Shown in pieces: positions 1 through 4,996 of a stretch of 5,898 bases of DNA. The notes below the pieces were generated by a model. That model had not been told where the DNA came from, did not search any database, and saw only the letters and a list, made by a program, of their open reading frames with translations. Made by a program: the position numbers and the translations under genes. The DNA is from JBCAXA01 sp039183535 (GTDB taxonomy: Bacteria > Pseudomonadota > Gammaproteobacteria > Steroidobacterales > Woeseiaceae): NCBI GenBank assembly GCA_039183535.1, contig JBCDBO010000154.1:1-5898 (forward strand), read 5' to 3'. Position 1 is the first letter of the stretch, and each line of letters begins with the position of its first letter.

Positions 1-583
1 CGCCCCACACAGCCCGCTCGAGGTCTTGCCGAGTAACAACGCGTGGCGCGGCTTTTAACAAAGTAGTCAGCAGCTTGAGTCCAATGGGCGTTAAGGATAG
101 CGACGTGCCGGCGCGACTCACCTCCATCGTTCCTGTATCGACCGTCAGATCGCCGAGTTCGAGCGTCTCACGAACGAGCCGGCCGCGAATCCGACGCAAC
201 GTCGCGCGGATCCGCGCCTCGAGCTCCGTGATTTCAAAAGGCTTAACAAGGTAGTCGTCCGCCCCCGCCTCAAGGCCCGCGATTTTATCGTCGAGGGTGT
301 CGCGGGCGGTGAGCATCAGCACCGGCGTATCGCGGCTCGCCTCATTGCGCAGCTTGCGGCACAACTCAACGCCGTCAATGCCCGGGAGCATCAGATCTAG
401 GATGATCGCGTCGAAACTGCCCGTTACTGCTAAGTGCAAGCCGGTAACACCGTCTGCAGCGTAATCCATCGTGTAGCCACGGGCTTCAAAGAAATCGCAG
501 ATCATCGCCGCGATATCATGGTTGTCCTCGATCAGCAGCAAAGAGGTAGCTTCAGGCATCTGGGGGTCCTCAACGAGTGGCAT
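1..583 (-). CDS. OmpR/PhoB-family response regulator, 3' end cut by window edge
   Basis: DNA-binding output protein of a two-component system, phosphorylated by a partner histidine kinase that is not in the window. The visible 194 codons hold a receiver domain (about residues 14-130) with acidic pocket E19/D20, phosphoacceptor D63 in LDLMLPG, T92 in LTAR and K114 in the LVKPF motif. The start of a winged-helix output domain follows (LTPIGLKLL near 164-172, then VVTRQDLERAVWG). About 35-40 C-terminal residues are missing. I chose ATG 583 because AGGAGGT (591-597) sits 7 nt ahead of it. The in-frame ATG at 559 (MPEATSLLLIEDN) has only a weaker GAGG upstream and would remove eight residues. The target genes and the exact subfamily (PhoB, OmpR, QseB and others) cannot be told. 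Family call is very sure; start moderately sure. Confidence 0.95.
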   Translation of the reverse strand, partial: MPLVEDPQMPEATSLLLIEDNHDIAAMICDFFEARGYTMDYAADGVTGLHLAVTGSFDAIILDLMLPGIDGVELCRKLRNEASRDTPVLMLTARDTLDDKIAGLEAGADDYLVKPFEITELEARIRATLRRIRGRLVRETLELGDLTVDTGTMEVSRAGTSLSLTPIGLKLLTTLLKAAPRVVTRQDLERAVWG

Positions 584-590
584 GCAAGCT

Positions 591-597
591 ACCTCCT
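591..597 (-). promoter_or_regulatory. Strong ribosome-binding site of the response regulator
   Basis: On the minus strand this reads AGGAGGT, a full Shine-Dalgarno match, 7 nt before ATG 583. It decides the start in favour of 583 over the ATG at 559. Confidence 0.75.
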
Positions 598-626
598 GAC
601 GAATGACGAACCGGTGAAGCCGGCAT

Positions 627-670
627 CGCTGCACCACAACGGCACGTTGACAAACACCCGCTGCACCACA
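627..670. repeat. Pair of exact 12-bp direct repeats, 32 bp apart
   Basis: CGCTGCACCACA occurs at 627-638 and again, without mismatch, at 659-670. The start-to-start distance of 32 bp is about three helical turns, so both copies face the same side of the DNA. They lie roughly 155-195 bp upstream of the predicted start of the sigma-54 promoter at 797-813, a normal place for upstream activator sites of sigma-54 enhancer-binding proteins. They also lie upstream of the divergent response-regulator gene. Each copy contains TGCACCA, which resembles one NtrC half-site, but the second half of an NtrC palindrome is not convincing. Confidence 0.6.
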
Positions 671-674
671 GCAG

Positions 675-699
675 ACGCAACGCTACGCAACCGACGCAA
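675..699. repeat. Three ACGCAA repeats at 9-10 bp spacing
   Basis: ACGCAA is found at 675-680, 685-690 and 694-699. Direct repeats in near-helical phase are typical of OmpR/PhoB-family binding sites, which are usually spaced 10-11 bp. These lie 92-116 bp upstream of the start of the response-regulator gene. They could be its own binding site or part of the activator region for the sigma-54 promoter. The motif is short, so chance is possible. Confidence 0.35.
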
Positions 700-796
700 G
701 CGCGGCGGATCGATGAATTTATGCGCTATCGCGATTCCGAAGCTAAACGACTGATCCATTTCGGGAAACAAAAATCTTTGGACGATTGTGCAAAGT

Positions 797-813
797 TTGG
801 CACGGGGCTTGCT
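797..813 (+). promoter_or_regulatory. Sigma-54 (RpoN) -24/-12 promoter, exact consensus
   Basis: The sequence reads TTGGCACG, four bases (GGGC), then TTGCT. This matches the established sigma-54 core TGGCACG-N4-TTGCW at every fixed position. The invariant GG (799-800) and GC (811-812) are separated by exactly 10 bp. With equal base use, the 11 fixed bases plus W would occur about once in 8 million positions, so chance in a window this size is unlikely. The predicted start is about 824. No protein gene follows on the plus strand until nhaA at 4997, so the product is probably an untranslated RNA. Transcription would need an enhancer-binding protein encoded elsewhere. Confidence 0.78.
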
Positions 814-823
814 TTGTTACTAG

Positions 824-1005
824 CAACAAGACGCATCGCTCACGATGCGCAGACATTGCCGGCACGGGTGTATTTCCAGGTATTCCCCCCCTAAAAACCC
901 GTGTTGCACATCCGTGTCGGCAAACCAATGTGTCGATGAGCTGCGCGGCAACGCAGCTCCGGTGAGGCGAGGGAGCCGCCCCGCTGATGGGGTCAGCGGG
1001 GCGGC
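824..1005 (+). ncRNA. Candidate sigma-54-dependent structured small RNA
   Basis: The stretch begins 12 bp after the sigma-54 -12 box and ends at a strong hairpin, giving a transcript of about 180 nt. It is a chain of stems. Stem 1 pairs 832-838 with 843-849 (7 bp, loop of 4). Stem 2 pairs 856-867 with 912-923 (12 bp, one G.U). Stem 3 pairs 938-945 with 952-959 (8 bp, loop of 6). Stem 4 pairs 975-987 with 993-1005 (13 bp, loop of 5). An alternative stem, 860-869 with 897-906, competes with stem 2. A run of seven C (885-891) lies in the stem 2 loop. Known sigma-54-driven small RNAs include GlmY/GlmZ, Qrr and CrcZ. The length resembles GlmY, but I recognise no sequence match to any. The 3' end is uncertain because no T-tract follows stem 4. 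Existence and ends are inferred. Confidence 0.45.
975..1005. terminator. 13-bp perfect GC-rich hairpin between convergent transcripts
   Basis: GCCGCCCCGCTGA (975-987) pairs perfectly with 993-1005 around a 5-nt loop. On the minus strand it covers the last four codons and the stop of the AGE gene. On the plus strand it would end the candidate small RNA. It works as a stem on both strands, which suits a shared terminator for convergent transcription. Neither side has a T-tract, so it may instead be a processing or exonuclease-blocking stem. Confidence 0.5.
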
Positions 1006-2162
1006 AAACTTACGTCGCCGAGACGTTCAATCTCCAGATACGCCGCCATAAGATGATACAGCGAGCTCACCGGTGCTCTGGCATCGGTAACTCGATTGTC
1101 CGTATCAAGTCGATCAACGTAAGTACCTTCAGGTGACAGTCGAAACGCCTCCAGTAGTGCGTTAATCGCCTGCGTCGCATGGGCTAGCGCCGTGTCGTCG
1201 CCGCGCGAAACACGAACACAGCTCGCTTTGATGTACTCCGTCATCGGCCACAGCCGTCGGGTCCGCTCACGTTGCGAGCCGTCAACGTTGAGCGTGTCGA
1301 TCAACACACCCTTATCGAGGCCGGTGCTTACGGCCGTCTCAAAAAGCCGGACTTGCATCGCTTCGGTATCGACGCCGGCAAGGCGCTGGTACCAGTCCAG
1401 CAACCAAACCCACTCCAGCAAATGGCCGGGTTCGGCCGCATTATCGCTCGCCGATTCAGGCCGCGACCAATCCGTTCGGAAGTACTCCAACACAAGACCA
1501 TGATCGGCATCGAAGAACACGCGCTCGAACAAGGCGTAGATGGCGGCCGCACGGTCCAGCCACTGCTGCTCGTGCGTCGCCTCGAACCACGCCATGAACG
1601 CTTCAAACAAATGCATATGCGGATTTTGCCGGCGCCAAGGGGCATCGTAATCACCCTCAAGCCACCCGCCGCTCGAGTGCGCCAAGCGCGCATCGAGCAT
1701 CGTAACGATTGCCTCGGCGTTCAGTTTGGCGGCCGGATCGCGCCGCGTTCGGAAATACCAGGCCGTCGCCAACAAATAAAACGCGTGGTCATATAAATCG
1801 AGGCGACCGTCATTGGGTCCGTCGGGCCACAGCACGGTATGGCCGTAGCCGGCACGATGCTCGCAACGGCAATACGATTCTAAGAACCGCCAGAGCGATT
1901 CTGTCGTTTGATGTGCAGCTGCGTAACAACCGAGCTCGTCGGCAGCGGCGTAAACGAAAATTTGCCGCGCTTGCACGCGAACACGCGTAGGGACGCTCCG
2001 ATCGATGCTACCGTCGGCTTCAACACGTTCGATGCTGCCGCCGTGGCGCTCATCACGGCCGCGTGTCGCCCAGAATGGCAAGGCCGCTGCGGTGATCCAG
2101 TGCCGGTAGCGATCCGCGGCAGCCGTGTAGGCGGCGAACGTCTCCATTTTATCGGCCGGCAT
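993..2162 (-). CDS. AGE-family sugar epimerase/isomerase (mannose isomerase / YihS-like)
   Basis: Cytoplasmic (alpha/alpha)6-barrel enzyme of the N-acylglucosamine 2-epimerase superfamily, 389 residues, normal for the family. These enzymes epimerise or isomerise free sugars such as mannose/fructose, cellobiose or GlcNAc. Family blocks appear in order: RVRVQARQIFVYA (60-72), DLYDHAFYLLA (122-132), NPHMHLFEA with H184, EPGHLLEW with H247, RLWPMTEYIKA (303-313) and SSLYHLMAAY with H370. The three histidines match the catalytic or binding histidines described for YihS and mannose isomerases. No signal peptide is present. Substrate cannot be read from sequence; mannose/fructose isomerisation is the likeliest. 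No clear ribosome-binding site precedes ATG 2162 or the in-frame ATG 2147. The gene follows the acylphosphatase stop by 15 nt, suggesting coupling. The stop codon lies inside a strong hairpin. Confidence 0.9.
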   Translation of the reverse strand: MPADKMETFAAYTAAADRYRHWITAAALPFWATRGRDERHGGSIERVEADGSIDRSVPTRVRVQARQIFVYAAADELGCYAAAHQTTESLWRFLESYCRCEHRAGYGHTVLWPDGPNDGRLDLYDHAFYLLATAWYFRTRRDPAAKLNAEAIVTMLDARLAHSSGGWLEGDYDAPWRRQNPHMHLFEAFMAWFEATHEQQWLDRAAAIYALFERVFFDADHGLVLEYFRTDWSRPESASDNAAEPGHLLEWVWLLDWYQRLAGVDTEAMQVRLFETAVSTGLDKGVLIDTLNVDGSQRERTRRLWPMTEYIKASCVRVSRGDDTALAHATQAINALLEAFRLSPEGTYVDRLDTDNRVTDARAPVSSLYHLMAAYLEIERLGDVSLPPR

Positions 2163-2177
2163 CGTAAAGCGGCCGCG

Positions 2178-2513
2178 TTACGCGTCCAGCCCCGGTTCCG
2201 GCACATTACCGCGGACGAGGAATGACGCGAGCCCCTCGGGTACATCGACCTCGGTTTCGATCACGCTTTCAACGTCCGCGTGGATTGGCCCTTTGCGGCA
2301 CCAAGCCAGCCACCGGACGACCGCGCTCTCTCGCCCGCACACCAATGCTTCGACAACGCCGGTATCGCAATTTCGGATCCACCCGGTCAAGGCCTCGCGG
2401 CTAGCCTCACGTGCGCCGGATGCGCGATACCAGACGCCTTGCACTTTGCCAGAGATGACAACGTGCACGCAGCGCCGCGACTCAGGTGGCGGCGGTTGTG
2501 GGCGGCTAGCCAT
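2178..2513 (-). CDS. Acylphosphatase
   Basis: Small cytoplasmic enzyme that hydrolyses acyl phosphates such as acetyl phosphate, carbamoyl phosphate or 1,3-bisphosphoglycerate. The signature GKVQGVWYR (22-30) supplies the phosphate-binding loop and catalytic R30. GWIRNCDTG (44-52) supplies N48. The 18-residue distance between them equals that of the textbook R23/N41 pair. The protein has 111 residues against the usual 90-100; the extra length is mainly a proline-rich N-terminal tail (RPQPPPPESRR). ATG 2513 overlaps the racemase stop by 8 nt (ATGGCTAG contains both), a classic coupling arrangement. Only a weak ribosome-binding site is visible, in keeping with reinitiation. The physiological substrate is unknown, as for most bacterial members. 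Confidence 0.92.
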   Translation of the reverse strand: MASRPQPPPPESRRCVHVVISGKVQGVWYRASGAREASREALTGWIRNCDTGVVEALVCGRESAVVRWLAWCRKGPIHADVESVIETEVDVPEGLASFLVRGNVPEPGLDA

Positions 2514-3204
2514 TCAAGGCGAACTCGACGGCAGCACTGGAGTGAACCTGCATCGTATCAACCAGTGGTACCGAGGCATCGGTAGCAGAGATGAGCATGC
2601 CGATCTCGGTACATCCAAGAATGACCGCTTGCGCACCACGGTCAACGAGACTGGCAATGACTTGCTTATAGTAGTGTTGCGCTGAATCTGTGACCGAACC
2701 ACGACACAGTTCCTCGAAGATAATGCGGTCGACTTCGCGGCGCTCTTCGATAGCTGGCACCAACACCTCAAAATGATGCCGGTCGCGCAAATGGGCGACG
2801 TAGAAATCCGCTTCCATCGTAAAACGCGTACCCAGTAATCCGACGCGCTTAATCGTCATGTTGCGCTTTAGGTCAGCGGCCGTTGCATCGGCGATGTGCA
2901 ACAGCGGAATGGAAACGGCCGCATCGATGGCCGGTGCCAAGCGGTGCATCGTATTCGTGCACAAGACCAACGCGTCGGCACCGGCTTGCTCAAGCCGCTT
3001 CGCCTCGCCAGCCAAGCGCACGCCAATATCGTCCCACGCGTCAGCACGCAGCAACGACTCAAGTTCGGCGAAATCGACGCTCGATAACAGCAAAGCGGCC
3101 GAGTGCAGCCCGCCAAGTCGCTGGCTAACTGCCTGGTTGATGGCTCGATAGTAGAGCTCTGTGCTCTCCCAACTCATACCGCCAATAAGCCCGAGGACGC
3201 GCAT
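2506..3204 (-). CDS. Aspartate/glutamate-racemase-family enzyme, YgeA-like amino-acid racemase
   Basis: PLP-independent racemase using two cysteines as acid/base pair. The 232-residue protein begins MRVLGLIGGMSWEST, as in E. coli YgeA, and shares its RLGGLHSA, VDF, LCTNTMH, HIADAT, LLGTR.TME.DFY, IIFEELC and GCTEIG blocks. The catalytic cysteines are C82 (LCTNTMH) and C198 (LGCTEI). E. coli YgeA is reported as a broad-range amino-acid racemase with low activity, so true substrates here are open and D-amino-acid production for cell wall or signalling is only a guess. I start at ATG 3204 because GAGAGG (3215-3210) precedes it by 5 nt. The GTG at 3210 would add two residues but has no room for a ribosome-binding site. 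It is first gene of the racemase, acylphosphatase, AGE set. Confidence 0.92.
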   Translation of the reverse strand: MRVLGLIGGMSWESTELYYRAINQAVSQRLGGLHSAALLLSSVDFAELESLLRADAWDDIGVRLAGEAKRLEQAGADALVLCTNTMHRLAPAIDAAVSIPLLHIADATAADLKRNMTIKRVGLLGTRFTMEADFYVAHLRDRHHFEVLVPAIEERREVDRIIFEELCRGSVTDSAQHYYKQVIASLVDRGAQAVILGCTEIGMLISATDASVPLVDTMQVHSSAAVEFALNG

Positions 3205-3214
3205 AGCCACCTCT

Positions 3215-3235
3215 CAGTAATACAAGGCGTTACTG
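3215..3235. promoter_or_regulatory. 6-9-6 inverted repeat next to the racemase ribosome-binding site
   Basis: CAGTAA (3215-3220) and TTACTG (3230-3235) form a perfect dyad around a 9-nt spacer, 11 nt before the racemase start. Its inner edge touches the GAGAGG ribosome-binding site. It could be a repressor operator or a hairpin in the mRNA leader affecting translation. At 6 bp per arm it may also be chance. Confidence 0.3.
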
Positions 3236-3312
3236 TAGCGTGGTCTGGGTGTAAGGCACCATCGTTGGCGCTAAAAAGTGTGTCCGAGTCGACTTAACGC
3301 GGCACGAAATCA

Positions 3313-3360
3313 GCGGCGATGGACAACAATTGCGAATTGATCGCGCTCGTCCACCGCCGC
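3313..3360 (-). terminator. Long hairpin downstream of the secreted-protein gene
   Basis: Positions 3313-3324 pair with 3349-3360 over 12 bp. The single mismatch becomes a G.U pair in minus-strand RNA, which marks that strand as the likely template for the structure. The 24-nt loop holds a further small dyad (CAATT, 3327-3331, with AATTG, 3335-3339). It begins 15 nt after the stop of the 3375-3785 gene. No T-run follows, so termination would be Rho-dependent or inefficient. Confidence 0.45.
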
Positions 3361-3374
3361 CGACTCCCGGGGGG

Positions 3375-3785
3375 TTATTCTTGAGCCGAGGCCAGTGACA
3401 ATTGCACCGTAGCCACCACTTGCCGATTGGCGCTCACAACATCGCGAACATCGTCGATGCTGAGCGTTGTGAAATTTAGAAAACCTCTCGATCGAAGTCC
3501 GTTAGCGGTGTCGACAGCAGCCTCACAAGCAGTCGACGCGAGTTCCAACGCGCCGGTTTTAAGGTGTGCGACACACAGCGATGTCGCATTGGCAATTTTG
3601 AAGAAAGCGACCTCGGTGCGCTGTCGTTTCTCTGCAATCGCGATGGCATCGGTGTATCGCTCGGCGAGAACGGCTCGAGAACTTGCAAAGCCCTCGAATA
3701 CTTGCATCTCACTCGCTGCGCTCGCATCGGTAGCGAAACCGAGCAACACGGCTAGCGCGAGCGTCGTAACTGTTAAGCGGTGCAT
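3375..3785 (-). CDS. Small secreted protein of unknown function, two cysteines
   Basis: I do not recognise a named family. The 136-residue product has a clear Sec signal peptide: a basic start (MHRL), hydrophobic core LALAVLLGFA, and a probable AXA cleavage site after residue 23 (ASA before ASEMQ). There is no lipobox cysteine, so it is likely periplasmic or secreted. The mature part (about 113 residues) looks helical. The segment around 64-95 (NATSLCVAHLKTG, then LASTACEAAVDTA) resembles one tetratricopeptide-like helical hairpin, with C71 and C87 placed where they could form a disulfide between the helices. The start ATG 3785 has GAGGA 8 nt upstream; a longer frame exists to 3851 but would bury the signal peptide. 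It follows the LysR gene after a probable terminator, so it likely has its own promoter. Confidence 0.8.
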   Translation of the reverse strand: MHRLTVTTLALAVLLGFATDASAASEMQVFEGFASSRAVLAERYTDAIAIAEKRQRTEVAFFKIANATSLCVAHLKTGALELASTACEAAVDTANGLRSRGFLNFTTLSIDDVRDVVSANRQVVATVQLSLASAQE

Positions 3786-3854
3786 TGGCGTTTTCCTCGC
3801 TGGTTGGCAAAAGTACGCAGCCACGCTAAGGGTTGTGTACAGCAGCGACAAACG

Positions 3855-3880
3855 AAAAAAAGTCGCGTGACGCGCAAACT
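3855..3880 (-). terminator. Probable intrinsic terminator of the LysR-type gene
   Basis: On the minus strand, just after the LysR stop, a CGCG-TCA-CGCG hairpin (3874-3864) is followed by AC and a run of seven T (3861-3855). An outer AGT/ACT pairing (3880-3878 with 3863-3861) can lengthen the stem across a 3-nt bulge. The T-tract is good but the stem is short, so efficiency may be modest. Confidence 0.55.
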
Positions 3881-3890
3881 CGATTGGTTC

Positions 3891-4763
3891 TTACGCCAAG
3901 GCCGCCGACAGACTGGTCACAACGCTATCGAAATTGGTGCCGTCGCTTGGCCGCGGTCGCGCACTCAAATAATAGGCATCGCCCGTTGGCAAACCGCCGG
4001 TGCACAATTGCACGAGACGCTTCTGTCGGAACCAGTGCTGCGCCAACGCCTCCGGAACAAGCGCAATGCCGAGCCCCTGCTCAGCTGCCTTAACGACCGC
4101 GTGCATCGAATCGAGCTGAACGACACGCGTCGGCGCTCGCAAGCGTAGACGTTGCGATTCGAAAAACCGCCGCCACGCGTTGGCTCGCGATTGATGGACG
4201 AGCAGCGTTTCGTTGACCCAGTCCGCGACCGATAAGGTGCGCAGTCGATGAGCGATAGACGGTGCACAGGCAGGAACAAGCGTTAGCGCGAACAGCTTCA
4301 CCGTGGGGTACAAGGCCGGCGTTTGGTCGGCCAACAAAACAGCGATATCGGCGTTATCCGGATGACGATCCGGCTGGCCGTCCATCGTTGCAACATCGAG
4401 CGCGTAGCCAGACGCTGAGTCGACGAGCCGGGGCAAGTGCGGCAGCAGGCGCTCGGTGGCGAAAAACGGCGGGGCCGCTAACCGCAAAACAGTCGGCGAT
4501 TCGCGGCCGAAGAGGCTTACACAGACGGCGCTAACCTCGGTTAGTAACGGATCGATCTGCTCGAACAATGCCTCGCCTTGCGGCGTCAACGCCAGTGATC
4601 GTGTTTGCCGGACGAACAGCTCGCAACCGAGCTCCGTTTCGAGCGAACGCACTTGGTGGCTGACAGCCGATGCGGTAATGAACAACGACTCGGATGCGGT
4701 TTTGAAACTTCGGTGTCGTGCCGCTTCACAGAAAACGCGTAAGCCGCGCAATGAGGGCGTCAT
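3891..4763 (-). CDS. LysR-type transcriptional regulator (GcvA/AmpR-like N-terminus)
   Basis: A 290-residue DNA-binding regulator. The N-terminal winged helix-turn-helix (about 3-63) has the LysR pattern: LRVFCEAARHRSFKTAS, LFITASAVSHQVRSLE and LGCELFVR, then LALTPQGEALF. A linker helix and a periplasmic-binding-protein-like effector domain (about 91-290) follow, including LAAPPFF and GLGIALVPEALA. The MTPSLRGLRVF start and AVSHQVRSLE helix resemble the GcvA/AmpR branch. ATG 4763 is chosen because GGAG (4774-4771) lies 7 nt upstream; the open frame up to 4886 has no family-like sequence. It is divergent from nhaA over 233 bp, so it may regulate nhaA, itself, or both. E. coli nhaA is also controlled by a LysR protein, NhaR, but that gene lies downstream of nhaA, so orthology is not claimed. 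Effector unknown. Confidence 0.93.
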   Translation of the reverse strand: MTPSLRGLRVFCEAARHRSFKTASESLFITASAVSHQVRSLETELGCELFVRQTRSLALTPQGEALFEQIDPLLTEVSAVCVSLFGRESPTVLRLAAPPFFATERLLPHLPRLVDSASGYALDVATMDGQPDRHPDNADIAVLLADQTPALYPTVKLFALTLVPACAPSIAHRLRTLSVADWVNETLLVHQSRANAWRRFFESQRLRLRAPTRVVQLDSMHAVVKAAEQGLGIALVPEALAQHWFRQKRLVQLCTGGLPTGDAYYLSARPRPSDGTNFDSVVTSLSAALA

Positions 4764-4919
4764 GACGACTCTCCGAAAAAGCCCTAGGACAAACTCGATA
4801 TGCAGAAACCGTTCCCACCGTGGAACCGTTGCTACGTGGGCGTGAAACGTCAAACCTGCACTAGGCTGCACGAGCGTGCGCACCAATATTGCACACCAAA
4901 TTTGCGCAGCAGCTGCATT

Positions 4920-4930
4920 ATCTGGCAGAT
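4920..4930. promoter_or_regulatory. 11-bp inverted repeat, candidate operator for nhaA
   Basis: ATCTG and CAGAT mirror each other around a central G, 6 nt upstream of the proposed nhaA -35 box. The centre is about 47 bp before the predicted transcription start, within the range where activators contact RNA polymerase. The LysR-type protein encoded next door is the obvious candidate ligand, but this is inference. Confidence 0.35.
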
Positions 4931-4936
4931 GTGCGT

Positions 4937-4965
4937 TTGACCGCTCAATGGGCGACCGTCATCAT
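4937..4965 (+). promoter_or_regulatory. Possible sigma-70 promoter of nhaA
   Basis: TTGACC (4937-4942, 5 of 6) is spaced 17 bp from CATCAT (4960-4965, 4 of 6). The start would fall near 4972, giving a leader of about 25 nt to ATG 4997. The weak -10 box would suit an activator-dependent promoter. Confidence 0.35.
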
Positions 4966-4996
4966 CAGCGCCGGAAAAACCGCTCAGGAAGCGACG

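Larger units (their letters stand above)
584..796. other. Non-coding control region between response regulator and sigma-54 promoter
   Basis: No open frame here has both a ribosome-binding site and protein-like composition. It carries the response-regulator ribosome-binding site, the 12-bp repeat pair and the ACGCAA triplet. An A/T-rich patch at about 765-778 lies just upstream of the sigma-54 promoter, where a DNA-bending protein such as IHF often binds, but I see no good IHF consensus. I found no convincing sigma-70 promoter for the response regulator. On the minus strand TTGTCA (653-648) is a fair -35 box but lacks a good -10 partner. Confidence 0.5.
4764..4996. promoter_or_regulatory. Divergent control region between LysR-type regulator and nhaA
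   Basis: The region holds several short dyads. GTTCC/GGAAC (4811-4815 with 4822-4826) has a 6-nt spacer. CAATATTG (4884-4891) and GCAGCTGC (4909-4916) are 8-bp palindromes. ATCTG-G-CAGAT (4920-4930) is an 11-bp inverted repeat. AACCGTT is also directly repeated at 4807-4813 and 4824-4830. LysR regulators usually bind paired dyads of T-N11-A form in such regions. None here fits T-N11-A cleanly, so the true operator is undecided. I found no convincing sigma-70 promoter for the LysR gene. Confidence 0.5.

Noticed and set aside
630..646. NtrC binding palindrome
   Set aside because: Only the left half (TGCACCA) fits. The right half matches at about three of seven positions, and the second copy is worse.
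434..754. Plus-strand 106-residue open frame
   Set aside because: Its first part is antisense to the well-supported response-regulator gene and the rest lies in the repeat-bearing control region. No ribosome-binding site or domain is visible.
814..829. TTGTT/AACAA dyad across the sigma-54 transcription start
   Set aside because: The arms are only 5 bp and A/T-rich, and there is no supporting second site. It is too weak to call an operator.
743..928. Minus-strand 61-residue open frame after the AGE gene
   Set aside because: It starts at TTG without a ribosome-binding site, lies across the hairpin region, and resembles no family.
845..1051. Plus-strand 68-residue open frame downstream of the sigma-54 promoter
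   Set aside because: It has no ribosome-binding site, its composition is Arg/Pro/Cys-rich and unlike a protein, and it runs into the AGE gene on the other strand. The stems explain this stretch better.
1272..1796. Plus-strand 174-residue open frame inside the AGE gene
   Set aside because: It is an antisense shadow of a gene with clear catalytic motifs and is rich in Arg and Gln from codon mirroring.
4764..4886. 41-residue N-terminal extension of the LysR-type gene
   Set aside because: The LysR fold begins at MTPSLRGLRVF, ATG 4763 has its own ribosome-binding site, and the extension would consume the divergent promoter region.
4931..4996. Upstream GTG start for nhaA
   Set aside because: The frame is open, but GTG 4931 has no ribosome-binding site, whereas ATG 4997 has one and gives the same residue numbering as E. 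coli NhaA.
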